Notes: a model not told the origin generated them from the letters alone. DNA of 64,000 bases from Paenibacillus albicereus (GCF_012676905.1 NZ_CP051428.1:1822001-1886000), one strand, 5' to 3'; positions 1-8,917 are shown, numbered from the stretch's first letter. Program-made: numbers and translations.

Positions 1-1032
1 GTGACGGCGACGAGCGGCAGCGATACCGTCAAGCTGACGGCAGGCTCCGCCACGGCATACATAAACGGCAAGGCGACGAAGCTCGACGCCGCTCCGGTCA
101 TTCAGAACGGCAGGACGTTCGTGCCGCTGCGCCTGATAACGGAAGCGTTCGGCAAATGGGTGAGCTGGTCCCAGTCGAGCCGCACCGTCGCGATCTCGAG
201 CAAGCTGACGCTGACGACGAGCACCGGTCCGTTCACGCTGAACAAGCGTCCGCAGCGCATCGTCACGCTGTCCTCGTCCGACACGGAGATGATCTACGCG
301 CTCGGCGGCACGGTCGTCGGCCGTCCGACGGCGATGGGCGCGGTCAACCCGCCGGAAGCCGCGTCCGCGGTCGAAGTCGGCAGCACGCACGGTATCCTGT
401 TCGAGAAGCTGGCATCCGTCAAGCCGGATCTGGTCATCGCGAGCCCGGCGCTGGCCAGCCAGAAGCCAACGCTCGAGAAGCTCGGCGCGCAAGTGCTGCT
501 CAACTCGCACAACTCCTATGACCAGATCAAATCCTCGCTGCGCCTGTACGGCAAGCTGCTCGGCAAGGAGACCAAGGCGGAGGAGATCGCGGCCAATATG
601 GACCGCACGGTGAGCAGCTTGAAGAAGCCGGCTTCCAAGCCCAAGGCGCTGATCGTCTACGGCGCGCCGGGCAGCTTCGTCGTCGCGCTGCCGAGCAGCT
701 ACCCGGGCAGCTTCCTGGAGCTGGCAGGCGGAGCGAACGTCGCGGCGAGCTTCCCTAAGATGACCACGATGCCTCAGTACGCCGAGCTCAGCATGGAGCG
801 CATCGTCGCGGCCAACCCGGATCTGATCCTGCTCATCGCCCACGGCGATTCCGCAGAGGTCAAGTCGGCGTTCAAGAAGCAGTTCGAGTCGAATCCGGCC
901 TGGAACAACCTGTCGGCGATCAACGACGACCAATTCGAGATTCTGCCGCAGAACCTGTTCGCCGCCAACCCGGGCCTGCGCGCGCCGGAAGCGATCAAGA
1001 CGATCAACAAGCTGCTGCTGCAGGTGAACTGA
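1..1032 (+). CDS. Stalk-domain heme/iron-siderophore ABC substrate-binding protein, 5' partial
   Basis: Cell-surface binding component of an ABC importer. The first ~65 visible residues form a copper-amine-oxidase-N-like 'stalk' domain (AYINGK, NGRTFVPLR, VSW motifs). A BtuF/FepB-type periplasmic-binding fold follows, starting near PQRIVTLSSSDTEMIYALGG and ending with the typical APEAIKTINKLL. No signal peptide is visible and the frame is open to base 1, so the true start lies upstream; the GTG at base 1 is only the first codon of the window. The FecCD permease starts 2 bp after the stop, and the operon ends in a heme monooxygenase, which favours heme as ligand. That ligand is inferred; cobalamin or siderophore cannot be excluded. 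Confidence 0.88.
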   Translation: MTATSGSDTVKLTAGSATAYINGKATKLDAAPVIQNGRTFVPLRLITEAFGKWVSWSQSSRTVAISSKLTLTTSTGPFTLNKRPQRIVTLSSSDTEMIYALGGTVVGRPTAMGAVNPPEAASAVEVGSTHGILFEKLASVKPDLVIASPALASQKPTLEKLGAQVLLNSHNSYDQIKSSLRLYGKLLGKETKAEEIAANMDRTVSSLKKPASKPKALIVYGAPGSFVVALPSSYPGSFLELAGGANVAASFPKMTTMPQYAELSMERIVAANPDLILLIAHGDSAEVKSAFKKQFESNPAWNNLSAINDDQFEILPQNLFAANPGLRAPEAIKTINKLLLQVN

Positions 1033-1033
1033 C

Positions 1034-2065
1034 ATGGCGGCCGTCCTGTCGCCGGCTGACGTCAAGCGGGCCAGACGCCCGGCGTCGGCGCGGCATGCGG
1101 CCGTGCTCGCCGGCGCGGCGGCGCTCGTCGCCGCCAGCGTCGTCTGCGGCCTCGCGCTCGGCGCGATCCGGATCCCGGTCTCCGACGTATGGGCCGCGCT
1201 TCTCGGCTCCAATACGGACACGGAAGCATGGCAGATCGTCTGGAACCTGCGTTTGCCGCGCGTGCTGACCGGCCTCATGGTCGGCTGTTCGCTCGGGCTC
1301 GCGGGAGCGCTGCTGCAAGGCGTGTTCCGCAATCCGCTCGCCGATCCCGGCATCATCGGGGTCTCGTCCGGCGGCGGCATCGCCGCCGTCACGATCATGA
1401 TCCTGTTCCCGGCGCAGATCGCGCTGCTGCCGGCGGCCGCGTTCCTCGGCGCGCTGGCGGCCAGCGCCGTCATCTATGCGCTCGCCTGGAAAGGCGGGGC
1501 ATCGCCGATCCGGCTCATCCTCGCCGGCGTGGCGGTCAACTCGCTGCTCGGCGCCGGCATGTCGGCGCTCATGATTCTCAACAGCGAGAAGGTGCAGTCG
1601 GTGCTGCCGTGGATGAGCGGCAGCCTGAACGGCCGCAGCTGGCCGCATGCGGATACGCTGCTGCCGTACGCGCTGGCCGGCCTCGCGGCGGCGCTGCTGC
1701 TCATCAAGCCGGCCAACCTGCTTGCGCTCGGCGACGACGCGGCCAAGCTGCTCGGCGTTCGCGTCGAGCTGTACCGCCTCGTCATCGTCGGCGTCGCGGC
1801 GTTCCTGGCTGGCGCGGCGATCAGCCAGGCGGGCATGATCGGCTTCGTCGGCCTCGTCGTGCCGCATATCGTGCGCCTGCTCGTCGGCTCGGACTACCGC
1901 GTCCTCATGCCGGCATCGGCGCTCGGCGGAGCGGCTCTGGTCACATTGGCCGACACGGCGGCGCGCACGCTGTTCGATCCGATCGAATTCCCGGTCGGCA
2001 TCCTGCTCGCGCTGCTCGGCGCGCCGTTCTTCCTCTATCTGCTGCGAAAGGGGGCGAAGCGATGA
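1034..2065 (+). CDS. FecCD-family ABC transporter permease
   Basis: Integral membrane subunit of the iron/heme importer, 343 residues, the usual length for the FecCD/BtuC family. A strongly hydrophobic multi-span pattern (about ten helices expected) starts near residue 20. The family segment GALLQGVFRNPLADPG (about residue 90) and the coupling-helix stretch AISQAGMIGFVGLVVPH (about residue 260) are present. It starts 2 bp after the binding-protein stop and overlaps the ATPase start by ATGA, so the three are translationally coupled. Family and role are clear; the ligand is inferred from the downstream monooxygenase. Confidence 0.95.
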   Translation: MAAVLSPADVKRARRPASARHAAVLAGAAALVAASVVCGLALGAIRIPVSDVWAALLGSNTDTEAWQIVWNLRLPRVLTGLMVGCSLGLAGALLQGVFRNPLADPGIIGVSSGGGIAAVTIMILFPAQIALLPAAAFLGALAASAVIYALAWKGGASPIRLILAGVAVNSLLGAGMSALMILNSEKVQSVLPWMSGSLNGRSWPHADTLLPYALAGLAAALLLIKPANLLALGDDAAKLLGVRVELYRLVIVGVAAFLAGAAISQAGMIGFVGLVVPHIVRLLVGSDYRVLMPASALGGAALVTLADTAARTLFDPIEFPVGILLALLGAPFFLYLLRKGAKR

Positions 2066-2940
2066 GCCGCCTGACCGGACAATCGCTCGTTCACGGCTAC
2101 GGGGACCAGCTCGTCGTGCACGGCGTCGATATCGACATCCGCCAAGGCGAATGGGTCGGCATCATCGGGCCGAACGGCTCGGGCAAGTCCACCGTGCTGC
2201 GGATGCTCGCCAGACTGCTCAAGCCGCGCGGCGGGGCGGCGATGCTCGACGGCGAGGACTTGGCGGCGCTGCCGCCCAAGTCCGCTGCGCGCCGCATCGC
2301 CATGCTGGCCCAAGCCCAGGAGGCGGGCCTCGAGCTGACCGTGCGGGAGCTGGTGCGCAAGGGCCGCCATCCGCATTTGAAATGGTATCAGGACGGAAGC
2401 GCGGAGGAGCACGAGAGCATCGTCGACTGGGCGATCGCAGCCGCCTCGCTGCAGGAGCTGCAGCATCGCCCGCTGCCGGCGCTGTCCGGCGGAGAGCGCC
2501 AGCGTGCTTGGCTCGCGATGGCGATCGCGCAGACGCCATCGGTGCTGCTGCTCGACGAGCCGGCGACGTACCTGGACATCGCCCATCAGCTCGAGCTGAT
2601 GGAGCTCGTCCAGCAGCTGAACCGCGAGCAAGGCCTGACGGTCGTGACCGTGCTGCATGACCTCAACCAGGCCGCCCGCTACTGCGACCGGCTCGTCGCC
2701 GTCAAGGACGGACGAGTCGCCGCTCAGGGGAGTCCGTCGGAGCTGTTCACGCATGCGTTCTTCTCCGACGTGTTCGGCGTCGAAGGCAGCATCCGCAGCG
2801 AAGAAGGCGTGCCGAGCTTCCAGGCGAGGCGCGCCACGCCTCGCCGGCTGGCGGCGACAGCCGGGGCCGCAAGAGCGGCTTCGGCAGAGAGTGGGTTTCA
2901 ACCAAACGAACCGAAAACGGGAGAGATGACCAATGTCTGA
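2062..2940 (+). CDS. Heme/siderophore-type ABC transporter ATP-binding protein
   Basis: ATPase partner of the FecCD permease, 292 residues. Walker A GPNGSGKS is at residues 36-43, signature LSGGERQ at 141-147, and Walker B VLLLDEP at 161-167, followed by the H-loop in VTVLHDLNQ. The start is the ATG overlapping the permease stop (ATGA). The last ~40 residues, after SFQARR, are an Ala/Arg/Thr-rich tail not expected in FepC/FhuC homologues. The tail runs 8 bp into the next gene, whose start lies inside it, so the tail may exist mainly to couple translation. Confidence 0.94.
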   Translation: MSRLTGQSLVHGYGDQLVVHGVDIDIRQGEWVGIIGPNGSGKSTVLRMLARLLKPRGGAAMLDGEDLAALPPKSAARRIAMLAQAQEAGLELTVRELVRKGRHPHLKWYQDGSAEEHESIVDWAIAAASLQELQHRPLPALSGGERQRAWLAMAIAQTPSVLLLDEPATYLDIAHQLELMELVQQLNREQGLTVVTVLHDLNQAARYCDRLVAVKDGRVAAQGSPSELFTHAFFSDVFGVEGSIRSEEGVPSFQARRATPRRLAATAGAARAASAESGFQPNEPKTGEMTNV

Positions 2941-3799
2941 GCAAGCATTGAATCCGGAACTGGTGCGCGCCTTTGTCGGCTCGGCGCACAGCGATCTGGA
3001 GCGCGTGCAGCAGCTTCTGCAGGAAGAGCCGGGACTGCTGCATGCCGCGATGAACTGGGGCGGAGGCGACTGGGAGACGGCGGCCGGAGCGGCCGCGCAT
3101 GTCGGGCGCAAGGATATTTTGAACTGGCTGTTGGAGCAAGGCGCCCGCCTCGATCTGTTCGGCGCGGCGATGCTCGGCGAGCTGGAGCTGGTCCGCTCGG
3201 TCATCGAGCGGCATCCTTCCCAGCTGCACGCCAAGGGGCCGCACGGCATCACGCTGCTCCAGCACGCCCTGATGGGCGGGCCGGACGCGCAGCAAGTCGT
3301 TGCTTATTTGAAGGAAAAGCTGGGCGAAGCGAAGGAAGAGCAGGCCGGCCCGGTGCTCGTCGAGAACCGCATCGTCGTCAAGGCGGGCTTCGCGGAGGCG
3401 GTGCTGGAGCGGTTCGCCAAGCCGAAGCAGGTGCATACGTTCGAAGGCTTCGTGCGGATGGACGTCCTGCACGGCAAGAGCGAGAACGAAGGCGAGGAGG
3501 AGATTCGCGTCTGCACGACGTGGAGGTCCAAAGCCGATTTCGAGGCTTGGGCGTCGAGCGACTCGTTCCGCGGCGCGCATGCGAAGCGGCAGGAGCAGCA
3601 GGCTGAAGGCGCTGCGGCAGACCAGGCGGAACGGCCCGCGCATGGCCATGGCGGCCACGGCCAGCCCGCTCACGGCTCCGGCCATGGACGTCCGGCGGCG
3701 GCAGGAGAGGGCGCAGGCCCGATCGTCGGCAACCGCGTGACGTTCTACCGCGTCGCGGCTTCGCATCTGCCGGCGGCAGCGGCGGCCGAGCAGGGCTAG
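2933..3799 (+). CDS. Ankyrin-repeat / IsdG-HmoB-type heme monooxygenase fusion
   Basis: 288 residues with two parts. Residues 1-130 look like ankyrin-type helical repeats (DLERVQQLL, KDILNWLLEQGA, LDLFGAAMLGELELVRSVIE, GITLLQHALMGG). Residues 140-220 form an ABM/IsdG-type ferredoxin-like domain with the expected Asn-Trp-His set: N145 in VENRI, W197 in CTTW and H216 in GAHAK, the residues IsdG enzymes use to open heme and release iron. A His/Gly-rich tail (residues 237-251) could bind metal or heme. No signal peptide, so it is cytosolic. It overlaps the ATPase gene by 8 bp, which fits import-then-degrade logic. The monooxygenase call rests on the triad; the ankyrin fusion is unusual. Confidence 0.82.
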   Translation: MSEQALNPELVRAFVGSAHSDLERVQQLLQEEPGLLHAAMNWGGGDWETAAGAAAHVGRKDILNWLLEQGARLDLFGAAMLGELELVRSVIERHPSQLHAKGPHGITLLQHALMGGPDAQQVVAYLKEKLGEAKEEQAGPVLVENRIVVKAGFAEAVLERFAKPKQVHTFEGFVRMDVLHGKSENEGEEEIRVCTTWRSKADFEAWASSDSFRGAHAKRQEQQAEGAAADQAERPAHGHGGHGQPAHGSGHGRPAAAGEGAGPIVGNRVTFYRVAASHLPAAAAAEQG

Positions 3800-3808
3800 G
3801 CACGCACG

Positions 3809-3855
3809 GCAAAAAGGCATGGCTTCCGGACGACCGGTGCCATGCCTTTTTTTGC
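3809..3855 (+). terminator. Bidirectional rho-independent terminator
   Basis: AAAAAGGCATGG pairs with CCATGCCTTTTTTT. A-run and T-run on the two flanks serve the plus-strand heme operon and the convergent small membrane protein gene. Confidence 0.85.
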
Positions 3856-3859
3856 CGCG

Positions 3860-4090
3860 CTAGCGTCCCGGCCGATTCCCGCGCCGATCTTCGCGGATAA
3901 TTAGATAGAGGATCAGGCCGACGATCGGGAAGAACAGCAGCGCGATCAGGACGAGCAGGGCGAACTCGCTGCTGTAGCCGCGCTCCCGAGCATCGCGGAA
4001 CGCCCAGATGCAGAGGGCGACATGGAGCAGCAGCAGCCCGAGCGACACCAGCAGGAAAAGGACGCCCAGCATGCCGATTCCACCCATCAT
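3860..4090 (-). CDS. Small membrane protein, PLDc_N-like (phospholipase D/transposase-nuclease N-terminal family)
   Basis: A 76-residue protein with two predicted membrane helices, one near residues 4-28 and one near 43-62, separated by a charged loop (RDARERGYSS) and ending in a basic tail. The second half (LLFFPIVGLILYLIIRED) follows the pattern of PLDc_N small membrane proteins, which often precede or stand apart from cardiolipin-synthase-like enzymes. An upstream in-frame ATG would add 13 residues, but the GGGGGGA Shine-Dalgarno sits just before the MMGG start, so the shorter start was chosen. Function unknown. It lies convergent to the heme operon and divergent from polA. Confidence 0.7.
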   Translation of the reverse strand: MMGGIGMLGVLFLLVSLGLLLLHVALCIWAFRDARERGYSSEFALLVLIALLFFPIVGLILYLIIREDRRGNRPGR

Positions 4091-4176
4091 TTCCAATCCC
4101 CCCTTATTATGCAAAATGATCCTTTCCATACGAGTTGTTGACCGCTAAGGTTTCCAGGTTTCCCAGCGGAGTGTGG

Positions 4177-4182
4177 TATGAT
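4177..4182 (+). promoter_or_regulatory. Putative extended -10 element of the polA promoter
   Basis: TATGAT preceded by TGG (an extended -10, TG-N), 36 bp before the polA start. No convincing -35 lies 16-18 bp upstream. Confidence 0.4.
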
Positions 4183-4217
4183 AGAAGCAATCATAAACGA
4201 CGACGAGGTGCCTGGAT

Positions 4218-6878
4218 ATGGAGAAGTGGATCTTGATCGACGGCAACAGCATCGCCTATCGGGCGTTCTACGCCATGCCGCCGCTCACCAACGCGGCCGG
4301 ATTGCATACCAATGCCGTTTTCGGCTTTACGACGATGCTGCTCAAGGTGCTGGAGGAGCAGAAGCCGACCCATGCGCTGGTCGCCTTCGACGCCGGCAAG
4401 GTGACGTTCCGCACGGAAAGCTTCGCGGATTACAAGGGAACCCGGGACAAGACGCCGTCCGAGCTGTCCGAGCAGTTCCCGCTCATCAAGGAGGTCGTGC
4501 AGGCGTTCGGCATCCGCCAGTTCGAGCTGCCGGGCTACGAGGCGGACGACATCATCGGCACGCTCACCCGCATGGCGGACGAGCAGGGCGTGCAGGCGGT
4601 CGTCGTCAGCGGCGACAAGGACATGCTGCAGCTCGCATCGGAGCAGGTGTCGATCGCCATCACGCGCAAGGGCGTCAGCGAGATCGAGCTGTACGATCCG
4701 GCGGCAGTGCGCGAGCGCTACGGCCTGGAGCCGTCGCAGATCATCGACCTCAAGGGGCTCATGGGCGACACGTCCGACAACATCCCCGGCATCCCCGGCG
4801 TGGGCGAGAAGACCGCGCTCAAGCTGCTGCATGAATACGGCACGGTCGAGGCGGTGCTGGAGCGCTCCGGCGAGCTCAAGGGCAAGCTCAAGGAGCGCGT
4901 CGAGGAGCATCAGGAGTCGGCGCGGCTGAGCAAGCAGCTGGCGACGATCTTCCGCGAGGTGCCGCTTGCGGGCGAGACGGGCGATTTCGCCTACAAAGGG
5001 TACGAGCCGTCGACGCTGGCCGCAGCGTTCGGCAAGCTGGAGTTCAAGTCGCTCATCGAGCGGCTCGACCTCGGCGCTGCCGCTCCGGCATCGGCCGAGC
5101 CGCAAAAGGTGCTCGACGTCCGGCCGGTCGAGATCGGGGACAGCGAAGCACGCCAGGCGCTGGAGCAGGCGCTGCGCGCTCCGGGCGCGTTCTACCTGGA
5201 GGCGGTCGGCGACAATCCCCATCACGCTGAGCTGATTGGCGCCGCCTATGCGGCCGAGGAGGCCGTCTACGCCATGTGCGGCGACTGGCTCGCCAGCCCG
5301 GACGCCGACGGCTTCAAGGCGTGGCTCGCCGACGCGTCCGCGCCGAAGGTCGGCTGCGACCTGCACCGCGCGGAGCTGGCGCTCAGCGCGCGCCTCGGCG
5401 TGCATCTGCAGGGCGGAGCGTTCGACATCGTGCTGGCCGCCTACCTGCTCGATCCGACCGCGACCGACCAGAGCGTCAGCGGCATCGCGGCTCGCCTCGG
5501 CCTGCCGTCCGTGCCGACCGACGAGTCCGTCTACGGCAAGGGCGCCAAGTTCAAGGTACCGGACAAGGAAGCGCTGTACGCGCAGCTGGCCGTCAAGGCC
5601 GACGCCGTGCGCGCGGCCGCGCCGCTGCAGCAGGCCCAGCTGGAGGAGACGGGCATGCACCGGCTCTACTACGAGCTGGAGCAGCCGCTGTCCGGCGTGC
5701 TCGCCGACATGGAGCGCCAGGGCATCTCCGTCGACGCGCAGACGATCCGCCAGCTCGGGTCGGAGCTGGAGACCGGCATCAAGGCCGACATGGAGGCGAT
5801 CTACCGCCACGCCGGCCAGGAGTTCAACATCAACTCGCCCAAGCAGCTGGGCGAGATCCTTTTCGACAAGCTCGGCCTGCCCGTCATGAAGAAGACGAAG
5901 ACCGGCTACTCGACCGATGCCGACGTGCTGGAGAAGCTGGAGCCGTACCACGAGATCATCCCGCTCATCCTGCACTTCCGCCAGCTCCACAAGCTGCAGT
6001 CGACGTATGTGGAAGGGCTGCTCAAGGAGGTCCGTCCGGACAGCGGCAAGATCCATACGTACTACCGCCAGACGATCGCGGCGACGGGCCGGCTGAGCAG
6101 CCAGTTCCCGAACCTGCAGAACATCCCGATCCGGCTGGAGGAAGGACGCAAGATCCGCAAGGCGTTCGTGCCGTCCGAGCCGGACTGGCTCATCCTCGCG
6201 GCCGACTACTCGCAGATCGAGCTGCGCGTGCTGGCGCACATCTCCGGCGACGAAGGGCTGAGCGAGGCGTTCACGCAGGACCTCGACGTGCACACGAAGA
6301 CGGCCATGGACGTCTTCGGCGTGGCGCAGGCGGACGTGGATGCGGACATGCGCCGCTCCGCCAAGGCGGTCAACTTCGGCATCGTCTACGGCATCAGCGA
6401 CTTCGGCCTCTCGCAGAATCTCGGCATCACGCGCAAGGAGGCCGCCCGCTTCATCGATCAGTACTTCGAGGCGTTCCAGGGCGTGCGCAAGTACATGGAC
6501 GACATCGTGCAGCAGGCGCGCCGCGACGGCTACGTGACGACGCTGCTGGAGCGCAGGCGCTACCTGCCGGAGATCAAGGCGTCGAACTTCAACCTGCGCT
6601 CGTTTGCCGAGCGGACGGCGATGAACACGCCGATCCAGGGCACGGCCGCCGACATCATCAAGCTGGCGATGGTCAAGATGCAGGAGCGGCTGCGCGCCGA
6701 GGGGCTGCGCTCGCGCATGCTGCTGCAGGTGCATGACGAACTTGTCTTCGAGGTGCATCCCGAGGAGCTCGAGACGATGAAGAGACTCGTGCCCGAGGTG
6801 ATGGAGAGCGCCCTGGAGCTGAGCGTGCCGCTGCGCGCGGACGTCAGCTACGGAGCGAACTGGTACGAGGCGAAGTAA
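4218..6878 (+). CDS. polA: DNA polymerase I
   Basis: Replication/repair polymerase, 886 residues. It has a FEN-type 5' nuclease (residues 1 to ~290; ELPGYEADDIIGTL, VSGDKDMLQL, GVGEKTA), a degenerate 3'-5' exonuclease region (~300-480) and a family A polymerase domain (~490-886). Motif A DYSQIELR carries D663, motif B reads RSAKAVNFGIVYG, and motif C QVHDELVFEV carries H839-D840. In the exonuclease region the catalytic FDTE is replaced by FYLE, so proofreading should be absent, as in other Bacillus-type enzymes. Start ATG has GAGGTG upstream. The downstream mutM-ytaF-coaE order is conserved in Bacilli. Confidence 0.98.
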   Translation: MEKWILIDGNSIAYRAFYAMPPLTNAAGLHTNAVFGFTTMLLKVLEEQKPTHALVAFDAGKVTFRTESFADYKGTRDKTPSELSEQFPLIKEVVQAFGIRQFELPGYEADDIIGTLTRMADEQGVQAVVVSGDKDMLQLASEQVSIAITRKGVSEIELYDPAAVRERYGLEPSQIIDLKGLMGDTSDNIPGIPGVGEKTALKLLHEYGTVEAVLERSGELKGKLKERVEEHQESARLSKQLATIFREVPLAGETGDFAYKGYEPSTLAAAFGKLEFKSLIERLDLGAAAPASAEPQKVLDVRPVEIGDSEARQALEQALRAPGAFYLEAVGDNPHHAELIGAAYAAEEAVYAMCGDWLASPDADGFKAWLADASAPKVGCDLHRAELALSARLGVHLQGGAFDIVLAAYLLDPTATDQSVSGIAARLGLPSVPTDESVYGKGAKFKVPDKEALYAQLAVKADAVRAAAPLQQAQLEETGMHRLYYELEQPLSGVLADMERQGISVDAQTIRQLGSELETGIKADMEAIYRHAGQEFNINSPKQLGEILFDKLGLPVMKKTKTGYSTDADVLEKLEPYHEIIPLILHFRQLHKLQSTYVEGLLKEVRPDSGKIHTYYRQTIAATGRLSSQFPNLQNIPIRLEEGRKIRKAFVPSEPDWLILAADYSQIELRVLAHISGDEGLSEAFTQDLDVHTKTAMDVFGVAQADVDADMRRSAKAVNFGIVYGISDFGLSQNLGITRKEAARFIDQYFEAFQGVRKYMDDIVQQARRDGYVTTLLERRRYLPEIKASNFNLRSFAERTAMNTPIQGTAADIIKLAMVKMQERLRAEGLRSRMLLQVHDELVFEVHPEELETMKRLVPEVMESALELSVPLRADVSYGANWYEAK

Positions 6879-6888
6879 CGGACGGCTC

Positions 6889-6934
6889 CCGAGCCGCCTT
6901 TTCCGCGGAGCGGGGGAGGCGGCTCGGTTGTTTT
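6889..6934 (+). terminator. Rho-independent terminator after polA
   Basis: CCGAGCCGCC pairs with GGCGGCTCGG, followed by TTGTTTT. It separates polA from mutM, which has its own TATAAT at 6973-6978. Confidence 0.8.
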
Positions 6935-7007
6935 CCCAGTCCTCTGGGCATGCAGGAAGCACTTATCTCCGTTATAATGGGTAGGATAGAGAAAGGTGTT
7001 GATCCCC

Positions 7008-7874
7008 ATGCCGGAATTGCCGGAGGTCGAAACGGTAAGCCGAACGCTGACCTTAATCGCGGCGGGCAAGACGATCGAGAGCGTCGTCGTCACCTTGCCG
7101 CGCATCATACAGCGCCCGCAGGAGCCGGAGGCGTTCGCCGCCGCCCTGGCCGGGCATACGATCCAAAAAGCCGAGCGCCGCGGCAAGTTCATCCGCATCG
7201 TGCTCGACGGGCTCGTGCTCGTCTCGCATCTGCGCATGGAAGGCCGCTACGGCCTCTATGACGCCGGCGAGCCGGTGGCCAAGCATACCCATGTGCGCTT
7301 CCGCTTCACGGACGGCACCGAGCTGCGGTACCAGGACGTGCGCCAGTTCGGCACGATGCATCTGTTCGAGCCGGGCGAGGAGTTCGCACGCCCGCCGCTC
7401 GCCAAGCTCGGGCTGGAGCCGCTCGGCGAGGCGTTCACGCTCGAAGCGCTGCGCGGGCTGCTCGGGAAACGCACGACGATGATCAAGCCGCTGCTGCTGA
7501 ACCAGGCCTACATCGTCGGGCTCGGGAATATCTATGTCGATGAGGCGCTGCACAGCGCGGGCATCCATCCGGAGACGACGGCGGACCGGCTGAAGCCGGA
7601 CCAGTGGCGCAAGCTGCATGCTTCGATCCGGTCGACGCTGGAGCGTGCCGTCGAGGCAGGCGGATCGTCGATCAAGTCGTACGTCAACGGCCAAGGTGAC
7701 GCGGGCCGCTTCCAGCACGAGCTGCTCGTCTACGGACGCAAGAACGAGCCTTGCCCGGGCTGCGGAGCGCCGATCGTCAAGACGGTCGTCGGCGGCCGGG
7801 GCACGCATTTTTGCGTGTCCTGCCAGCCGCTGCCGAGCGTCCGCCGCAAGCGCGCCGAGGCGTCCAGCCGGTAG
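7008..7874 (+). CDS. mutM: Formamidopyrimidine-DNA glycosylase (Fpg)
   Basis: Base-excision repair enzyme that removes 8-oxoguanine and cuts the abasic site; 288 residues. The start is fixed by MPELPEVETV, since catalytic Pro must be residue 2 after Met removal and Glu3 is also catalytic. RRGKFI supplies the conserved Lys. GLGNIYVDEALH and the C-terminal zinc finger CPGC...CVSC follow the family. An in-frame GTG 12 bp upstream was not used because AAAGGTG is well spaced for the ATG. It lies between polA and ytaF, the usual Bacilli order. Confidence 0.97.
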   Translation: MPELPEVETVSRTLTLIAAGKTIESVVVTLPRIIQRPQEPEAFAAALAGHTIQKAERRGKFIRIVLDGLVLVSHLRMEGRYGLYDAGEPVAKHTHVRFRFTDGTELRYQDVRQFGTMHLFEPGEEFARPPLAKLGLEPLGEAFTLEALRGLLGKRTTMIKPLLLNQAYIVGLGNIYVDEALHSAGIHPETTADRLKPDQWRKLHASIRSTLERAVEAGGSSIKSYVNGQGDAGRFQHELLVYGRKNEPCPGCGAPIVKTVVGGRGTHFCVSCQPLPSVRRKRAEASSR

Positions 7875-7988
7875 CGCAGGCAGCGCGCCGCCACTTCCGC
7901 GAAGGCGGCGGGAGCGGCCGCATCGGAACAGATGCCCAGTTCCTGCATAGGATGGAGCAAAGCCATTCGCAGGGAGGACTGTACCGCC

Positions 7989-8813
7989 ATGCTTGCCCAT
8001 CTGCTGCCGCTGCTGCTGCTGTCCTTTGCCGTCAGCGTAGACGGATTCGGAGTCGGAATCACGTACGGACTGAGGCGGATCCGCATCCCGCTGCTGTCCG
8101 TGCTCATCATAACGGGATGCTCGGGCATCGTCATCCTGCTCAGCATGAAGATCGGGACATGGCTGACGGGATTCGTCGACGCCGAGGATGCGAAGCGCAT
8201 CGGGGCGCTCATCCTGATCGGCATCGGCGGCTTCACGCTGTTCCAGCAGCTGCGGCCCAAGCGGACGACCGCCGATGCGGACCTTCCGGAAGCGCCATCC
8301 GCCCCGCAGGCAGCTGGCCGAGGCGAGGATGCGGGCCGCCCCGCCGCGCCAGGCGCCTCTCCGGCTGTCGATGGCCGCAGAGCTGCTCCGACCGCCGCCG
8401 GCTCCGCCGGCAGCCCGGCTGCGGCGATGTCCGCCGGCTCCGGAGCCGCCGCCGAGCTGGCGGTGCCGTCGATCGCCGTGCTGACGCTCGAGATCAAGAA
8501 GCTCGGCATCGTCATCCAGATTTTGCGCTCGCCGCAGACGGCGGACGTCGACAGCTCCGGCAGCATCAGCGCCGGCGAAGCGCTGCTGCTCGGCTCGGCG
8601 CTGTCGCTCGACGCGTTCGGCGCGGGCCTCGGAGCGGCGATGGTCGGCCTCGACCCGTGGCTGACGGCGCTCAGCATCATGCTGGCCAGCGGCCTGTTTC
8701 TGGCGGCGGGGCTGCGCTTCGGCTTCCGCTTCTCCGGCGGCAAGCGCATGAGGCTGCTGAGCGTGCTGCCGGGAGCGCTGCTGCTGCTGATCGGCCTCGG
8801 CAAGCTCTGGTGA
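7989..8813 (+). CDS. ytaF: YtaF-like sporulation membrane protein (MntP-related)
   Basis: 274-residue polytopic membrane protein. The N-terminal half (FAVSVDGFGVGITYGLR) and the C-terminal half (SALSLDAFGAGLGAAMVG) are related repeats typical of the YtaF/MntP fold, each with a conserved Asp-x-Phe-Gly. In B. subtilis ytaF is a mother-cell sporulation gene of unclear function. The start is the ATG after GGAGGACT; an upstream in-frame ATG is not preferred. Between the halves (about residues 88-157) is a low-complexity Ala/Pro/Gly stretch that makes it longer than the ~210 residues usual for the family. It sits between mutM and coaE. Confidence 0.85.
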   Translation: MLAHLLPLLLLSFAVSVDGFGVGITYGLRRIRIPLLSVLIITGCSGIVILLSMKIGTWLTGFVDAEDAKRIGALILIGIGGFTLFQQLRPKRTTADADLPEAPSAPQAAGRGEDAGRPAAPGASPAVDGRRAAPTAAGSAGSPAAAMSAGSGAAAELAVPSIAVLTLEIKKLGIVIQILRSPQTADVDSSGSISAGEALLLGSALSLDAFGAGLGAAMVGLDPWLTALSIMLASGLFLAAGLRFGFRFSGGKRMRLLSVLPGALLLLIGLGKLW

Positions 8814-8917
8814 CAATTCGAGGAGCCGAGCTGATCCCGCCCGGCGATCCGGTATCAACCCGATCCCTCCCGTGGCGGGGGGATGTTGGACTTTATCCGA
8901 AGAAAGGAGGAACTCGC

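Noticed and set aside
4218-6878. Loss of the proofreading residues of DNA polymerase I
   Set aside because: Visible in the sequence but normal for Bacillus-type polymerase I, so not a novelty.
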